64,000 nt of DNA from Deltaproteobacteria bacterium (lineage in GTDB: Bacteria; SAR324; NAC60-12), in the NCBI GenBank assembly GCA_002685535.1, contig NYXK01000122.1, forward strand, positions 56,748-120,747, read 5' to 3'. Positions 11,601 to 23,085 of this stretch are shown here, one piece after another. Each line of letters begins with the position of its first letter. Position 1 is the stretch's first letter. The position numbers and the translations under genes were made by a program. The notes under the pieces were generated by a model. The model had not been told where the DNA came from. It was given only the letters and a program-made list of their open reading frames with translations, and searched no databases.

Positions 11601-14600
11601 CCACTCTTCTCTTCTACAGCCAGCTTGGCTTCAGCAGGCCGAGCAAACTTAACCTCGCCAGAGCCTCTCCCAAAGTGGACTTTGAGGTGAGTGATGTTAC
11701 CGCATGATTGAAAATGATCCCGAAGTTCAACTTCAGTCACCGCATCGGATAGACCGTTGACTCTGACTACGCTGGCAGTGGCCGTCTTGGAAAGATCTTT
11801 TGGGCCTGCCACGGGACTGTGAGAGTCGTATGGAATGATTTCTGGAAGTTCTTCACCTATTGAATCGTACTCGGGTACTTCTTTGGTATCAATCGAACCG
11901 GACACCACGTTAACGCCCTGCGAAGGAAGGCCATCTTTGTCCACACCAACTGAAGATTCGCGTCCGGATTCGTCCCGAAGACAAGGACCCGGTACTGACT
12001 GTTTACCTAGTAGACGATCCTCCGAATCTTGAAGCTCGTGGCCGGGGTCCTCATCAGGCATTTTATTCGCAGATGGATTGCCGACCCCTCCTGCGTAATT
12101 CGTGGCTGCGAAGTCAACAAGTAGACTGCAACCACGAACGACAAATCGATTCATTTCAGCAACTGCCCTTTCTGCATCATTGCGGCGTTTGAATTTCATA
12201 TACGCGAATGGTTTATCGTTTGGTTTTCGCACCCCGATGATATCGCCAAAGGAATGAAACAGAAACAAAAGTTCATCCTCAGTGATCTGTGTGGTGTAAA
12301 AGCCGATGAAGATCGTGGTGGTATTCTCGTCCGTTATGCCTTCCTCAGGCATGCCAATTGTCACTTGCTCGTCTAGATCCTCAGCGTGGGCATTATGCCC
12401 ATCAGCATTTCGGTCGCTCCTCTGCAGGATAAGGTCGGTCTTTCCGTCATCTCCGCGAATTTTAATGCCCGCACCATCTGCGTCTGCTGATGTCTCTTCT
12501 CGAATGTCGTGCCATACGCCATTAGACTCTCTGAAGTGACCGTACCAGTGTGCACATCGAGCACACCGCTCATGGTCACACGATGGACAATCCAGGCCTT
12601 TGAAAATTGATGTGGGGGAAATCTTGTTGCATTGGCACTGTGCGCTGTGAGAACTTGACAAAAGCTTTGGTCATTGGTTTACTTACGCATCTGAAGCAGA
12701 GTTCTAGCTTTGTAATGTCATGAAACTCTTTGGATACTTGTAACTCCTCATTCCTGGATCCTGCGCTTGCTGCGCGAATCAACCCACGTCTTTCTGAAAC
12801 AGTGGATTCTGTACTCGCGTCGGAATCATCGACCCCTACATCCCCTGTCATCTCTCTATCAGATTCATCGTCTAGGTCATCCAGGCTGTTTCTTGGTAGG
12901 GCAAAAAGGGCCAGTTGTTCCATATGTCTTCCGAGATGCCTTCTAAATTGCGTCTTCGTTCCGTATGGCGCGATTGTTCTCCCTTCGTTCAAGAAGGCCC
13001 TCTTCTCGTTCTGATTTGGGTTCGAGATCTGCTCTTCCCATTCGTCACAGAAAGAACAAGCGGTAACAGGAAACCGATCCATGGGTTCCTCGCTCTGAAG
13101 AATTAGAGCGTCGAGCTCGGAACCAGCCAGCGAAGTGTTGTGGGATATGAGGTGAGTCCTGAAACTGCTCCTACTGGAGAATATTTTGCTGCATGATGCG
13201 CATGTCCACTCTCGACGGTGAGCTTGAAGTTCATGGGCGAACCACTCGTTGCGGCTTCGGAACATACGAAGATTGCACTGTTGGAAAGTGCAGACATATG
13301 GCCGGAGGTCTCGGAAGACGTGTTTTCTTCACAGATTAGTATTTGCTTCTGACTTTGTGTAGAAAAGCATAATATACGTACTTCCAAGCATTCCTTCCTT
13401 TCATGTTTTGCTCGGTCCAGCAGTACGGGCATTGGAAAGGCTGGCCGAACTCGAATGGAATACCTTCGAATGCCTCTTTAGGTGGGGGAGGCACTTTTAA
13501 CAGGTGCTCTTCCGTCTCGCCTGCAACTGTTTGCTGGTACGAAGTCTCCGTTTCAAATGATTCTACTTCACTTCCGTCTTTTGGTGGTGCTGGCAGACCT
13601 GCAACATATGTTGTCGCCTTCGTCAAAGCAAGTGTCTGCGGGGCTTTAATCTCTTCTTCTTCCAACACAACGACTTCCTTAGCAGGTTGATCCCAGTACT
13701 TGGACAGCTTATCATGGTGCTCCTTGCGGTACGTCAAATATTGCCGTCTCCTCGTAATCGACTTTCCAAGACGCTGGATCAACCACTCATTGCTGTTTTT
13801 TGCAGATCCAAATTTGGCATCAACATGGCTTATATCCCAGTGCGAATCCAGACTGTATCTAGCTGCAGCTTTAATATAGTCATCACGAGTTGGTGTGTTT
13901 CGAATGACGATAGAGATGTCCATCAGACTTGAATTGGCTGTTTTGATCGCGGATAGCAGCTCATCGAGTTCAGAAGTCATCAACTTCTCTTCTACGGAGC
14001 CATCATCACTTCCGTCGGCATTGTACTCGGATCCCAAATCAGAGTCGAAGCTAGAATCACTCATAGCTCCAAGCTCCCAAATCTTATTTCCTCGCACACC
14101 TTTTACGATCAAAACGGCTTCGCTTAGTGAATCTCTCAAAGATTCGAGGATTTTTAGCAGTCTGGACCGAATCTCCGTCGCTTCACGAAGTCGGAAGTCG
14201 AGTGAACTCTTCAGATGACCTCCCTGCAGCGCTGCAATGTTCGTTGCCCAAGCCTTGAACCGCACTCGAGCATCTTGGATCTTGATGAGTATGTCATCAC
14301 GACTAAACCCACTGGCTGCTGCGGAGGCCCCAGTAGTTTCCTTCAGGGCGGCGCATAACAAGTCGTACTCTTTGATGCATTCTTTAGCAAGATATGAGAT
14401 TGTTCGTGTGCTTGTTTGGGCGAGGCTGGGTACCTCGGCCTCCACGATACTGGTATCCTGGAGATCTGATCAAGGTCAGTTATATTTAATCAGTTGGTCT
14501 TACGACATACATCCTCCAAACACAACTCCGGTCGCCATCTTGTCCCCGGATGGAGATATCGAGGTCGAGTCGGTCTCACCATAAAAGATGGATACAGTTC

Positions 14601-14748
14601 GCAAACAGGTGCAGCGTCAGCCTCAAGATAACAGTCCAGTGTCCAGTAACCCTGCTGAATAAAGCCAATCAGGGCATCTCCGGGCACTGCCAGCCGCTGA
14701 GCTCACCGCACTAGCAAGGATGTTTTCAGCTGCTGGATCGCTCCCCAT
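8680..14748 (-). CDS. Very large C2H2 zinc-finger protein with RRM domains
   Basis: Six exons in coding order: 14748-14707, 14654-14511, 14457-13382, 13326-12687, 12637-11441 and 11367-8680. All introns are GT-AG, 49-73 bp, and phases join to 1928 residues. Residues 63-400 are helical and resemble the N-terminal module of fungal C2H2 proteins (NEWLIQRLGKSITRRRQYL). C2H2 fingers follow at about 405-500 (QCPYCWTEQ, HVFRDLRPYVC, HRREWTCASCSKIF), then a Cys cluster near 635-660 (CPSCDHERC). RRM1 is near 740-815 (TIFIGFYTTQITEDEL, FAYMKFKRRNDAE), RRM2 near 925-1000, then a SANT-like WHAIADCMESK segment. A C-terminal RRM near 1775-1850 (TLLVSNLPPDVSEDELKELF, NSVNGGIGLGFSRNPLGV) resembles fungal Whi3-type RRMs. 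Long acidic disordered linkers separate the domains. Other annotations might split this into two genes, but the frame and splicing run straight through. Probable RNA-binding regulator; function unknown. Confidence 0.78.
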
Positions 14749-14820
14749 CTTCGCACTCTCACGATCTCCTCTTTCCTGCCCTTTCATGATAGCCTTGTCA
14801 ACAAATATAACCGCGTTGCC
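14749..14820. promoter_or_regulatory. 72-bp shared divergent promoter
   Basis: Only 72 bp separate the ATG codons of the C2H2/RRM gene (leftward) and the DUF7580 gene (rightward). Any promoters and 5' leaders must overlap here or extend into coding sequence. An AT-rich stretch (CAACAAATATAAC) lies about 15 bp before the rightward start. Confidence 0.55.
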
Positions 14821-16818
14821 ATGTCGGGCATTGAGATCGCAGGTCTCGTGCTAGGCGGTTTCCCATTGTTAATTTCAACAGCTGAGCACTACAGGAAAGG
14901 CTTCGAGCCGCTCGCGAAATGGTACAAGTTCCGGACGCAGTTTATCGCATTTATCGATGCAGTCGATATCCAGAAACAACTATTCAATTTGACTCTGGAG
15001 TGTTTCTTGAGGTCGATTGGTATCGAGGAGGATGAATTAGAGAAGTTCATGGACAATGGCGGATATGAAGGTTGGCAGCGTCCGGAACTCTTTCAACGAC
15101 TAAGGACTCGGCTCGGTCCGTCCCTCCAAGTATTCAAAAGCACCATAAAGACAATGAATGGATTGATGCACGAATTGGAAACATTGCTCTTGATCAAAGA
15201 TGGCCAGGTAATGAGCCTTGTGGCGTGATTACTCAAGCCAGGCTAATGTTGTATTCTCCAGGTCGAATGGTTGAAGGAAGGCTCAAGCAGAATGGACTAC
15301 CAAATGTATCGTCTCCGCCACAGCTTCAGCAAAAAAGGCACACGTGCTGTCGAATCTCTTAAGGCCCACAACGATACTCTACGGCATCTCTTGGAAAGTA
15401 CCGAAAAATTGAGTGGTCTGAAGGCCAAGGGGAAGAAGGACACAACTTGGGCGAATGTGTTCGAGGCTATCCGGAGACACGCGAGCAGCGTACATGCGGC
15501 ACTTAGTGCTGGCTGGTCGTGCAAATGTGCTCCACATACCGCCTCGCTTCGTTTGGAGCAGAGAAAGACCGGGAATTGGGATTCGAGTTTCAGCCTTGCT
15601 TTTGGAGTTCCGCAGGATATGCATACAATTGTTCGCAGGGAGGTCACGATCAAAGCAAGGAAGCAAACGACCCCAGAGACAGGTTTGAATGCATGTGCAA
15701 TCCCTCAAAAATCAGACATTTCAGATGAGATCCAGGCCGGTCTCAATGGTCTTCGTCGGGAGTTTCAGCCGGGCAGTACTTCCCAGATCAAAGTCGCTTC
15801 CCGGCCTCCGCTATCAACACCCACCTCGACGCCCCCTTCCTCGTATTTGACATTGAAGTCCCTTTTCAGAAATTCTAGCTCAAACGGAACCGATTGCTTG
15901 GTAGAGGAGAGCCATATTCGGTGGGTTTACCCCACTTAGAGCAATCAAGCCTCAATGTACTAATTCCTCTACAGGACATTGCCAACCAAACGGCCCAGAC
16001 CCCCAAAGCAGACCCGATTCGATGGCCCTATCGATCTTCATGTTCGAGTGATACCGGCAGTAGTTGCAACACCTGCACCTCATGTCCCACAAACAGTACA
16101 GAGCATACAATTATCGGAGATTAAAGACCTCTGCTCCATGATTCGAGCTCCCGTGCACAATCAATGCATCGGCTATCTGTGCGACGGCGATCAACTGCAT
16201 GACGTCCTCCCGTTACCAGTCCCAGGACCTGGACTACCGGAAACCGAAACATACATAACTCTAAGCGACATAAAGCAAGATGTTTGCCAGCTCAGTACGC
16301 AAAAACGCATCAAATTGGCCGCCATCTTGGCATCATCCCTCCTTCAACTGCAAACCACTCCTTGGCTTGTCGGCAGCTTCGAAAAGGAGAATATCTTCTT
16401 CTACCGCCGCGGTCAAGAAGTATGTCTCGATCACCCGTACGTACGACACGCCTTCACTCCAACATCATCATGTAACACACAGTCGGAGCCCGAAATCCGC
16501 CTCGCCACACGCACTAGCCTCGATAATCTTGGTATCCTCCTTCTTGAACTCTGTTTTGGGAAACCCATCGAAACCACAAAGATACGCGAAAGGTATCTCG
16601 TCGACGGGAAACCTCATCAAGGAACAGACTATATGACTGCCCGTGAATGGGTTGATTCCGTATGGGAGGAGGAGCCGAAGCTCGAGTCGATCATCAAAAC
16701 TTGTTTGTTTCATCCGTTTGAGGAGAAGCCGGATTGGAGAAATAAGCTGTTTACGCAAGCGGTCTACGTGAGCGTAGTTGGGCCTCTGGATGATTATTTC
16801 GTGACGAAGTGGCCTTGA
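14821..16818 (+). CDS. DUF7580 domain protein
   Basis: Three exons, 14821-15207, 15262-15920 and 15975-16818, with two 54-bp GT-AG introns, give 629 residues. The N-terminus MSGIEIAGLVLGGFPLLIST followed by EHYRKGFEPLAKWYKFR is typical of the fungal helical module found in DUF7580 and HeLo-like proteins; its hydrophobic start may touch membranes. The C-terminal DUF7580 part begins near residue 390 and has kinase-like relics (KRIKLAAILASSLLQLQTTPWL, then SLDNLGILLLELCFGKP) without the usual catalytic HRD/DFG residues, so it may be a pseudokinase. Such proteins are often discussed with incompatibility and NLR-type systems, but the biochemical role is unknown. It is transcribed head-to-head with the C2H2/RRM gene, and a HET gene follows. 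Confidence 0.85.
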
Positions 16819-17456
16819 GGAGATGTCTAGACTCTGGATGTTTCCGTCCGAACAAGAGGAAGTCACGAAATAGGGAAAACTCGACCGCGACACCCCTGAA
16901 GACGGCTTTATACCTCAATCGATGGAATGACACGATCGAGGGCGCAAAAGCTTAATCGAGATCGACCAATCAGCTCGCTAAATCAGAACGCTGAAGGATA
17001 ATGTCAAGACTGGAATGGCACAGTATGGAAACAAAAAGTATCCTGCCTTTGAAATCAACTAGCCGCCGAAGGACTAGAACATCATTAGCAACATATCCAG
17101 AGACGAGGGGAGTTGAAACAGAGCAGCAAATATTGTCGTAAGTAGCTAGGCATGACATGGCGTGATTGGATTCCGTGCAGCGCTCCAAAGCTGCAAAAGG
17201 GATGGAGATGATCACACAGTCGGAGCACTTTCCTCTACCCTTTGACCTAGTCGCTGGCCCAGTACAGACTTTGCAGCGTCAATGGCCAGTGGTCTTCAGC
17301 TTCGCCAAGTCCACTGTATGCAGTCGTCATCTTGGCTATCACAGCTGAACAATGTGTCAGCCACATGCCTCGTTTTAGCTATCGTAGCCGAAATCGATAC
17401 TTCAGCCGTAATTTTACTCATCGCACTGATTCATACCAGCATAGCTGTAAGTACTG
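16819..17456. other. Intergenic region before HET gene
   Basis: No gene recognised. A donor-like GTAAGT lies just before the HET start (about 17447), so a leader intron or alternative upstream exon is possible. Confidence 0.4.
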
Positions 17457-19715
17457 ATGATGTATAAGTCCAACCACTCGGCACCTCCCAAGAATCCAGG
17501 CTCTACTCTTTCTACTCTTATCAAGACCACGCAAGACTATTCCACTATGGTCGACCAACTCACAGAAAGGCCTCTCACAGAACTTGAGAAGAAATTCTCT
17601 CTAATACGTCTCAGTGATGCCAACAAGGAGCGTCTTCTCCGAGATGCATCTACATTCTTAACAAATGCCGTCGAAGATTCTTCCAAGATACTGGCCCGAA
17701 TGAAAGCACTCAACCCTGAGATTGCCGATGAGTTCGTCTCAAAGGATATCGCTATCAGTGGCGCACCCTTGAGACTTATGTTTACCAAAGGTGCTGAGCT
17801 CATCGAAAATGCCGCGAAGGAAGTGGAATCCTACTCCATCATCAGCTATTGTTGGCATGGACATGATTTCGAGAGCAACCAATGGTGGCCGAAGTACGAA
17901 GACCCAAATAACAAAGTGCCCCGACCATGGCCAATTGACTACGCATTTGTGGAGGACCTGCTAAAACCTCGACTCCCAAACCAAGATGTGCCACCCAATG
18001 AGGGCATTTGGATTGATCAACTTTGTATCAATCAAGATGACGAAGAAGAAAAGAAACTCCTTGTCGGAGCAATGGACGTCATCTATCGCAGTGCAAGGCA
18101 GCTTTTTATCATACTGGAAGACGTCTTTATTCCATCGGATGAAGAGGAGGTGATCAATAGGTGTTGGGACATGAAATCTGGGAATAGCCCTTGGGATTGG
18201 AACCTAGCCGACCACGATGTCGCCCTCCTGAAAACTGCTTTTGCAAGAATCATGGATGCGCGCTGGTTCTACAGAGCATGGTGCTCTCACGAATTTCGCG
18301 TCACAAACTACTTTATGGTCGATTTCAAGAAACAGCCTCGTTTTCGAGTAATGGGCTCCAGTGGGAACGTTATCAGGATTCCAGCGTTCTTGCTAGTGTG
18401 GATCTTTCAGTTGCTGGCCGCGCATCATGGCAAGACTATTAGCAATCAACACTTCGACCTCTTTCAGCGCTTCGTAACACCTTCAACAATTCAGTCCATT
18501 TATCAAGCTCCTGAAAGCCAGTTATCGAGGACACGAAGCCCACTGACATTATTTGCTGGTCAGATGTCCTTTGTCCAGCAAGTCAGTGACACAGCCGCTT
18601 TCAAGTGCAGGGACATGCAAGATAAGTGCCAAATTGCTCTCAATCTCTCGGGCATACCCCTCGTTTGGAAGGGGCGCATACCAATCGAAGATTCGACCGA
18701 TCCTCGCCAAATTGAAAAGGGCGAAGACGAGCTATACTGGATCGCAACAGCAATTGCTCTTTCCAGGGGCGAAATCTCTGTCCTGGGTTTTGTTGGACCG
18801 CCACTCTCCCTCTCTCAGCACGGCAGATCTATTCTTTCTTGGGCTCGCCGTCCACACAACACTAGGACCGAGGCGAAGATGCTTGCCCACGCTGGGAACC
18901 TGCAGATACACACAATCACTCCCGCATATATCGAAATTGATCTCCTTTTCATTGAGAGCGCGCCAATGCAACCATCAGGAACTGCACTTCACTTGGCCCA
19001 TAGGATCCTCCACGAGCATGGACTATACGATCGCGACACTCCGTTTGCAGACGCTGCTTCCAAGGCTAGATTCGAACAATTCTTTGAGACACGAGACCAT
19101 GACATATGGCACAAAGCCGTCCGAATATTGCTCGCTTGTTTCATTGACGGCGGAGTCGATTGGATCAAATCTGCTGCTAGACTTTTCGATACCGAGATCG
19201 TCAAGAAGGGCGAGATTTATGAAGATGTAAAGGACGGGAAGGAAGTCAAGTATGGCATCGGCGTTGACTTCGGCTCTATCATCGATGGCGAAGGTTTTGC
19301 AACAGCAGCCACAGACTTACTGTCAATCTTCCACATCAACAGCAGCACTTCCAACTGGGACACAGAGTATCTCCAGCCAACCATCAGCCTCTTAGGGATA
19401 TTAACCGATCGTCGCTTCGAGAAGTTTTGCGAATGCGTTATGCATGTTCCAATAAATGATCATGGAGACAGAGCGATGATAGGACTTGTGCTACCGGGAC
19501 AGAGAATGGCGGTGCCCACTGTACTGGCTGGCGTTGAACATACGATGACCTCACGGCTTTGGGCATTGGAAGAGATTATCGAGAAAGGCAAGACAATTGG
19601 ATGGAGGTCAGCTATGAACAGGCAGTTTATGATAGGATGCCCAGAACTGGTACCCGATGGAAAGTTTGTTGTGAGCCGGGAGAGACAGAAAGTGTTTGGG
19701 CAGAAGCCAACGTAG
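17457..19715 (+). CDS. HET domain (heterokaryon incompatibility) protein
   Basis: Single long exon for 752 residues from the ATG at 17457; a second Met at residue 31 (17547) is an alternative start. The HET domain spans about residues 122-280: SIISYCWHGHDF, GIWIDQLCINQDDEEEKK, YRSARQLFIILEDV and WFYRAWCSHEF are the core motifs. The C-terminal two thirds have no recognised repeat or NTPase domain. HET domains trigger cell death when incompatible strains fuse, and recent work on related TIR-like folds suggests NAD-linked activity; neither can be shown from sequence here. The frame is uninterrupted. A broken HET gene follows about 260 bp downstream. Confidence 0.93.
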   Translation: MMYKSNHSAPPKNPGSTLSTLIKTTQDYSTMVDQLTERPLTELEKKFSLIRLSDANKERLLRDASTFLTNAVEDSSKILARMKALNPEIADEFVSKDIAISGAPLRLMFTKGAELIENAAKEVESYSIISYCWHGHDFESNQWWPKYEDPNNKVPRPWPIDYAFVEDLLKPRLPNQDVPPNEGIWIDQLCINQDDEEEKKLLVGAMDVIYRSARQLFIILEDVFIPSDEEEVINRCWDMKSGNSPWDWNLADHDVALLKTAFARIMDARWFYRAWCSHEFRVTNYFMVDFKKQPRFRVMGSSGNVIRIPAFLLVWIFQLLAAHHGKTISNQHFDLFQRFVTPSTIQSIYQAPESQLSRTRSPLTLFAGQMSFVQQVSDTAAFKCRDMQDKCQIALNLSGIPLVWKGRIPIEDSTDPRQIEKGEDELYWIATAIALSRGEISVLGFVGPPLSLSQHGRSILSWARRPHNTRTEAKMLAHAGNLQIHTITPAYIEIDLLFIESAPMQPSGTALHLAHRILHEHGLYDRDTPFADAASKARFEQFFETRDHDIWHKAVRILLACFIDGGVDWIKSAARLFDTEIVKKGEIYEDVKDGKEVKYGIGVDFGSIIDGEGFATAATDLLSIFHINSSTSNWDTEYLQPTISLLGILTDRRFEKFCECVMHVPINDHGDRAMIGLVLPGQRMAVPTVLAGVEHTMTSRLWALEEIIEKGKTIGWRSAMNRQFMIGCPELVPDGKFVVSRERQKVFGQKPT

Positions 19716-19977
19716 TCAATTTATTATTTCTGGAGTTGAATAGTGCTTTCGGGGGACATTTCACACTTCTGTATAGTAGTTCTCTACGGCCTCTAAGTGA
19801 CACAAATGTGGCGTTCGCCAAGGACCATGGTCACATGGACACCTTTGCGCTCACCGAGCACACGAGCCTCGCCAGAATACATTCTCCCAATCTCAAACGC
19901 ATCACACAGTCTCTGATATCTTATTGCTATACCTGATCATCCACGCTTCTTCTTCCACAGACCTTTGGACTGCTATA

Positions 19978-21715
19978 ATGTCTATATCTTCAGAGCTGTC
20001 CTCCTATCGTCCCCTTGCAAATGCCGACGAAATCCGAGTGCTCAGCCTTGAGGCTGGCAAGCCTAGTTACCCGATCCGATGCCAAGTGCATCATGTAAAG
20101 CTCTCACAAGTCCCGAATTACGAAGCTCTATCCTATATGTGGGGTCCTCACGTACTCAAGACTATTTCGCTCGGCGGGCAAAGCTTCCCTGTCCGCGAAA
20201 ACCTGTGGCAGGCATCGTTCCACCTTCGACTCGACAATTCCAATCGAATTCTTTGGATCGACGCAATCTGTATCAATCAAAACGATGAAAGCGAGCGTAA
20301 TCATCAAGTAACGCAGATGGGGCAGATTTTTAGTCGTGCTTCGAGAGTGCTTGCGTGGCTGGGACTGGATGATCCTAACACCTATATTGCTTTGGAGACG
20401 TTGAAGCGGGTGGCAAAAGCTCCGAAATTTTTAGTACCTAGACCACGGCAAGGTTTTAGATCACGTTTCCTTCGGAACACAAAGGGTATGAACAGGGTGG
20501 AAAGAATCCAAATCGAGCTGCAAAGCGAAGAGACAGAGGCTATAGAAGAGCTTTTCTCTCGGGACTACTGACAACGACTGTGGATCGTGCAAGAGATCAA
20601 CTTGGCTGAAGATGTCTTAGTTTGCTGCGGTTATCATCAATTAGAGTGGACGACCTTTGCACAGGGTCTGAAAGATATTGTGCGAGACCAAACAACATTC
20701 CCGATCAGCACCGTTGATGGTAGCTAGCGAAGCAGATGGAACACTAAAGCGTCTTACGCTGTGTATAGATCGCCCAAGCTTTCATCGTAAAGCACGAAGC
20801 TCTCAATTCAAAGAACCTCTAGGAGCACTTTGCCGCAAATACGGATCTTCCATATGCGAAGATGTCAAGGACAAGATATTTGGTCTGCACGCGATGGCTC
20901 CTCCTTGTTGTCAAGAGGCTACTGTGGTTGACTATGGAGCACCTTGGTTATCAATATGGCAGAGCGTGATGGTCCATCACTTCTTGAAACATCCGAATCG
21001 GCCAAGGTTAGTCGTCAGTATGGCTCAAGAGCTTCAGCAGAAGCTGTCAATTGGTCAAGTAGAACAGTGTGACTGGTCAGAAAGTACCGGGCTTCAGTCA
21101 AGTGGAGAGATGCAGCATGGCCTGGCAGTATGCTAAGGCAAATTGTTGTCCTCAAGTCAGACACGAGCAGCCAAGATGCTGATCTGAACATATCCCATGA
21201 GACTGATGGACGACGTCATTTGAATTGTCTCTTGACACATGTCCGGAACCTCCATCGCACCATGCGTCCTGGATTTACAGAGCAGAGATCCGGCACTACC
21301 TCACTATCCTACGCCGCCGATGATTCAATCTCTGAAAGGAGTTCGACTGACTATCTGTGCAACGATTACGGTTGGACTGTGCACGAAGCTCAAATTATCG
21401 GCAATACATGTGATGTGGGGTTTTCTGAGAATGGTGTGGCAATCATAATTCCGAATGGCTGTCAGGTCGGAGACCAACTCTGTATGTTCGAATGCTCGGA
21501 TATCATCGCAGTCATCCGGCCTGATCAGGCTTCAAGGAGGTAGAGTATTTGGCTGTAGGAAGGTGCATCACCATGGGAAGTCTGAAGTCGGGGCGGCAAA
21601 CTATGTCTTTGGAGGATACTTTCGGACCACCGGTGATTTGATTGTTGACATTCCTACTTTGCATCTTTTAACCAGTGGTTCGCCGTTAGCAGCACCGCTA
21701 GAAAAGTTCAAATGA
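19978..21715 (+). pseudogene. HET domain gene, broken by a stop and frameshifts
   Basis: The reading frame from 19978 encodes a normal HET start (NYEALSYMWGPHV, ILWIDAICINQNDESERNHQ, SRASRVLAWLGLDDP). It hits TGA at 20569-20571 inside the conserved motif that should read YWQRLWIVQE, so the Trp codon has become a stop. The frame stays recognisable after it (RLWIVQEINLAEDV). Homology then moves to another frame near 20690-20720 (GALCRKYGSSICEDVKDKIFGLH), back to the first near 21120, and shifts again near 21530 (GGRVFGCRKV). With one stop and about three shifts the gene cannot make a full HET protein. A truncated 198-residue N-terminal product remains possible. Confidence 0.85.
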
Positions 21716-23085
21716 TTCTAGGGAAATGCTTATGAGGTAGAGCAGAATAGCGATCGCTGTATTAGAATGAGTAGAGGGTATAAAGCACCAAACGCCTGCC
21801 CCTCACCAAGGTCCTCCTATAAAATGTCCAATAATTGTACACTCTTTCAAAACCTGTCTACCAGGCCTTCCTTGACGGACCGTCAAGTCACTGAGCTCAT
21901 CTTTCATTTTTACTATCAACCTCCGGCCTTCCGCCTTTACTATTCCTTCCCTCACTCTCAGCTACCCCGTCCGTTCCCTCATCTCCAGCTTGCTGATCCG
22001 TCTTTACCTCCTCAGGAGCCATCAGCTCAACCACTCCAGTCTTTCCATCTCCGATCTCTCCTCCATTTAATTGTTGCTGCTTGACGTGGGCAAGTTGTAC
22101 TTTGTAGATCAATGCTGAAGGATGCGAGGCTTTTTGTGTGACTGTTTTCAAGGCGGATGCGAGCCTGAGATATGACATAACGTGAAGCGATACTGGCTAC
22201 GGAGTCGGCTTGAGTGATGTTTTTAACTCCCGATGATTATAAGGAAGATGCTTGATGGTGCTGGACTTGAATGGTTGATGAGGGATGCAGTTGAAAGACG
22301 GACGAGGTAGGCATGCTGACGATCATGTGATGCTGAAGAACTGTGCCGCCTTGGCTTGCATGCCATCTATTCTTCCAGTCCAAACTCAAAAAAAAATCAT
22401 TCCATTCAAGGAAGCAGTCCTGAAATGTAGTTGCACGTTGTAGATAGTTTTTTCGTAGCAAAGTACCTAGAGATCAAAAGCTGCATGCCCACGTGACACT
22501 TTTCAACAATAAAACAGCACAATGCAGTGCACGCCTTGTCACAGCTTATCGTGTTCGATGGTTTCATGAGACATCATCAAGTGCATGGAATCATAAAAGC
22601 CCGCTAAGGGAACCAAAAAGGTTTGTTTACATGAAAACACGTGCTCTCGGTTCACTCGAAAGGGGCGGGGACGAGACCTAGCATTTGAGAACGCCATGTT
22701 GTCATCGAACTGGCACAATACATATCAATGATCGTATTTTGAATGATGTTAGGGGACGTAATTCAAAATTGTTCTTGGATCAATACAAGACCTCAAGTCG
22801 CAACGATTGTCGTGTTTTGATTTTGGATCTGGACTCATGGAGAGGCGGCTATAAAAAGAAGAGAAGTGGAGGTCAAGCGCTAGACATCGTGTATGAACAG
22901 CTCAGTCCAAGTAAACTTTGTCCCTCCTAATCCATCTCGAAAATTTAAGATGAGGGAGTGATCTCTAGCGGGATTTGGGCAATTCTAACCGACGTTGGGA
23001 GCTGAGCCTTGCTCACAAACTCCCAATACTTCAACCACTCCTACTGATCGCGCAACGCCAACAGAACTACATTTGACCGGCAGCA
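21716..23085. other. Gene-poor interval
   Basis: About 1.4 kb with no gene I can support. A 93-codon frame on the minus strand (21897-22178) has an ATG but no recognised motif. Confidence 0.5.

Noticed and set aside
21897..22178. 93-codon ATG-started frame on the minus strand
   Set aside because: No recognised motif, no splice partner and low-complexity C-terminal half; not enough support.
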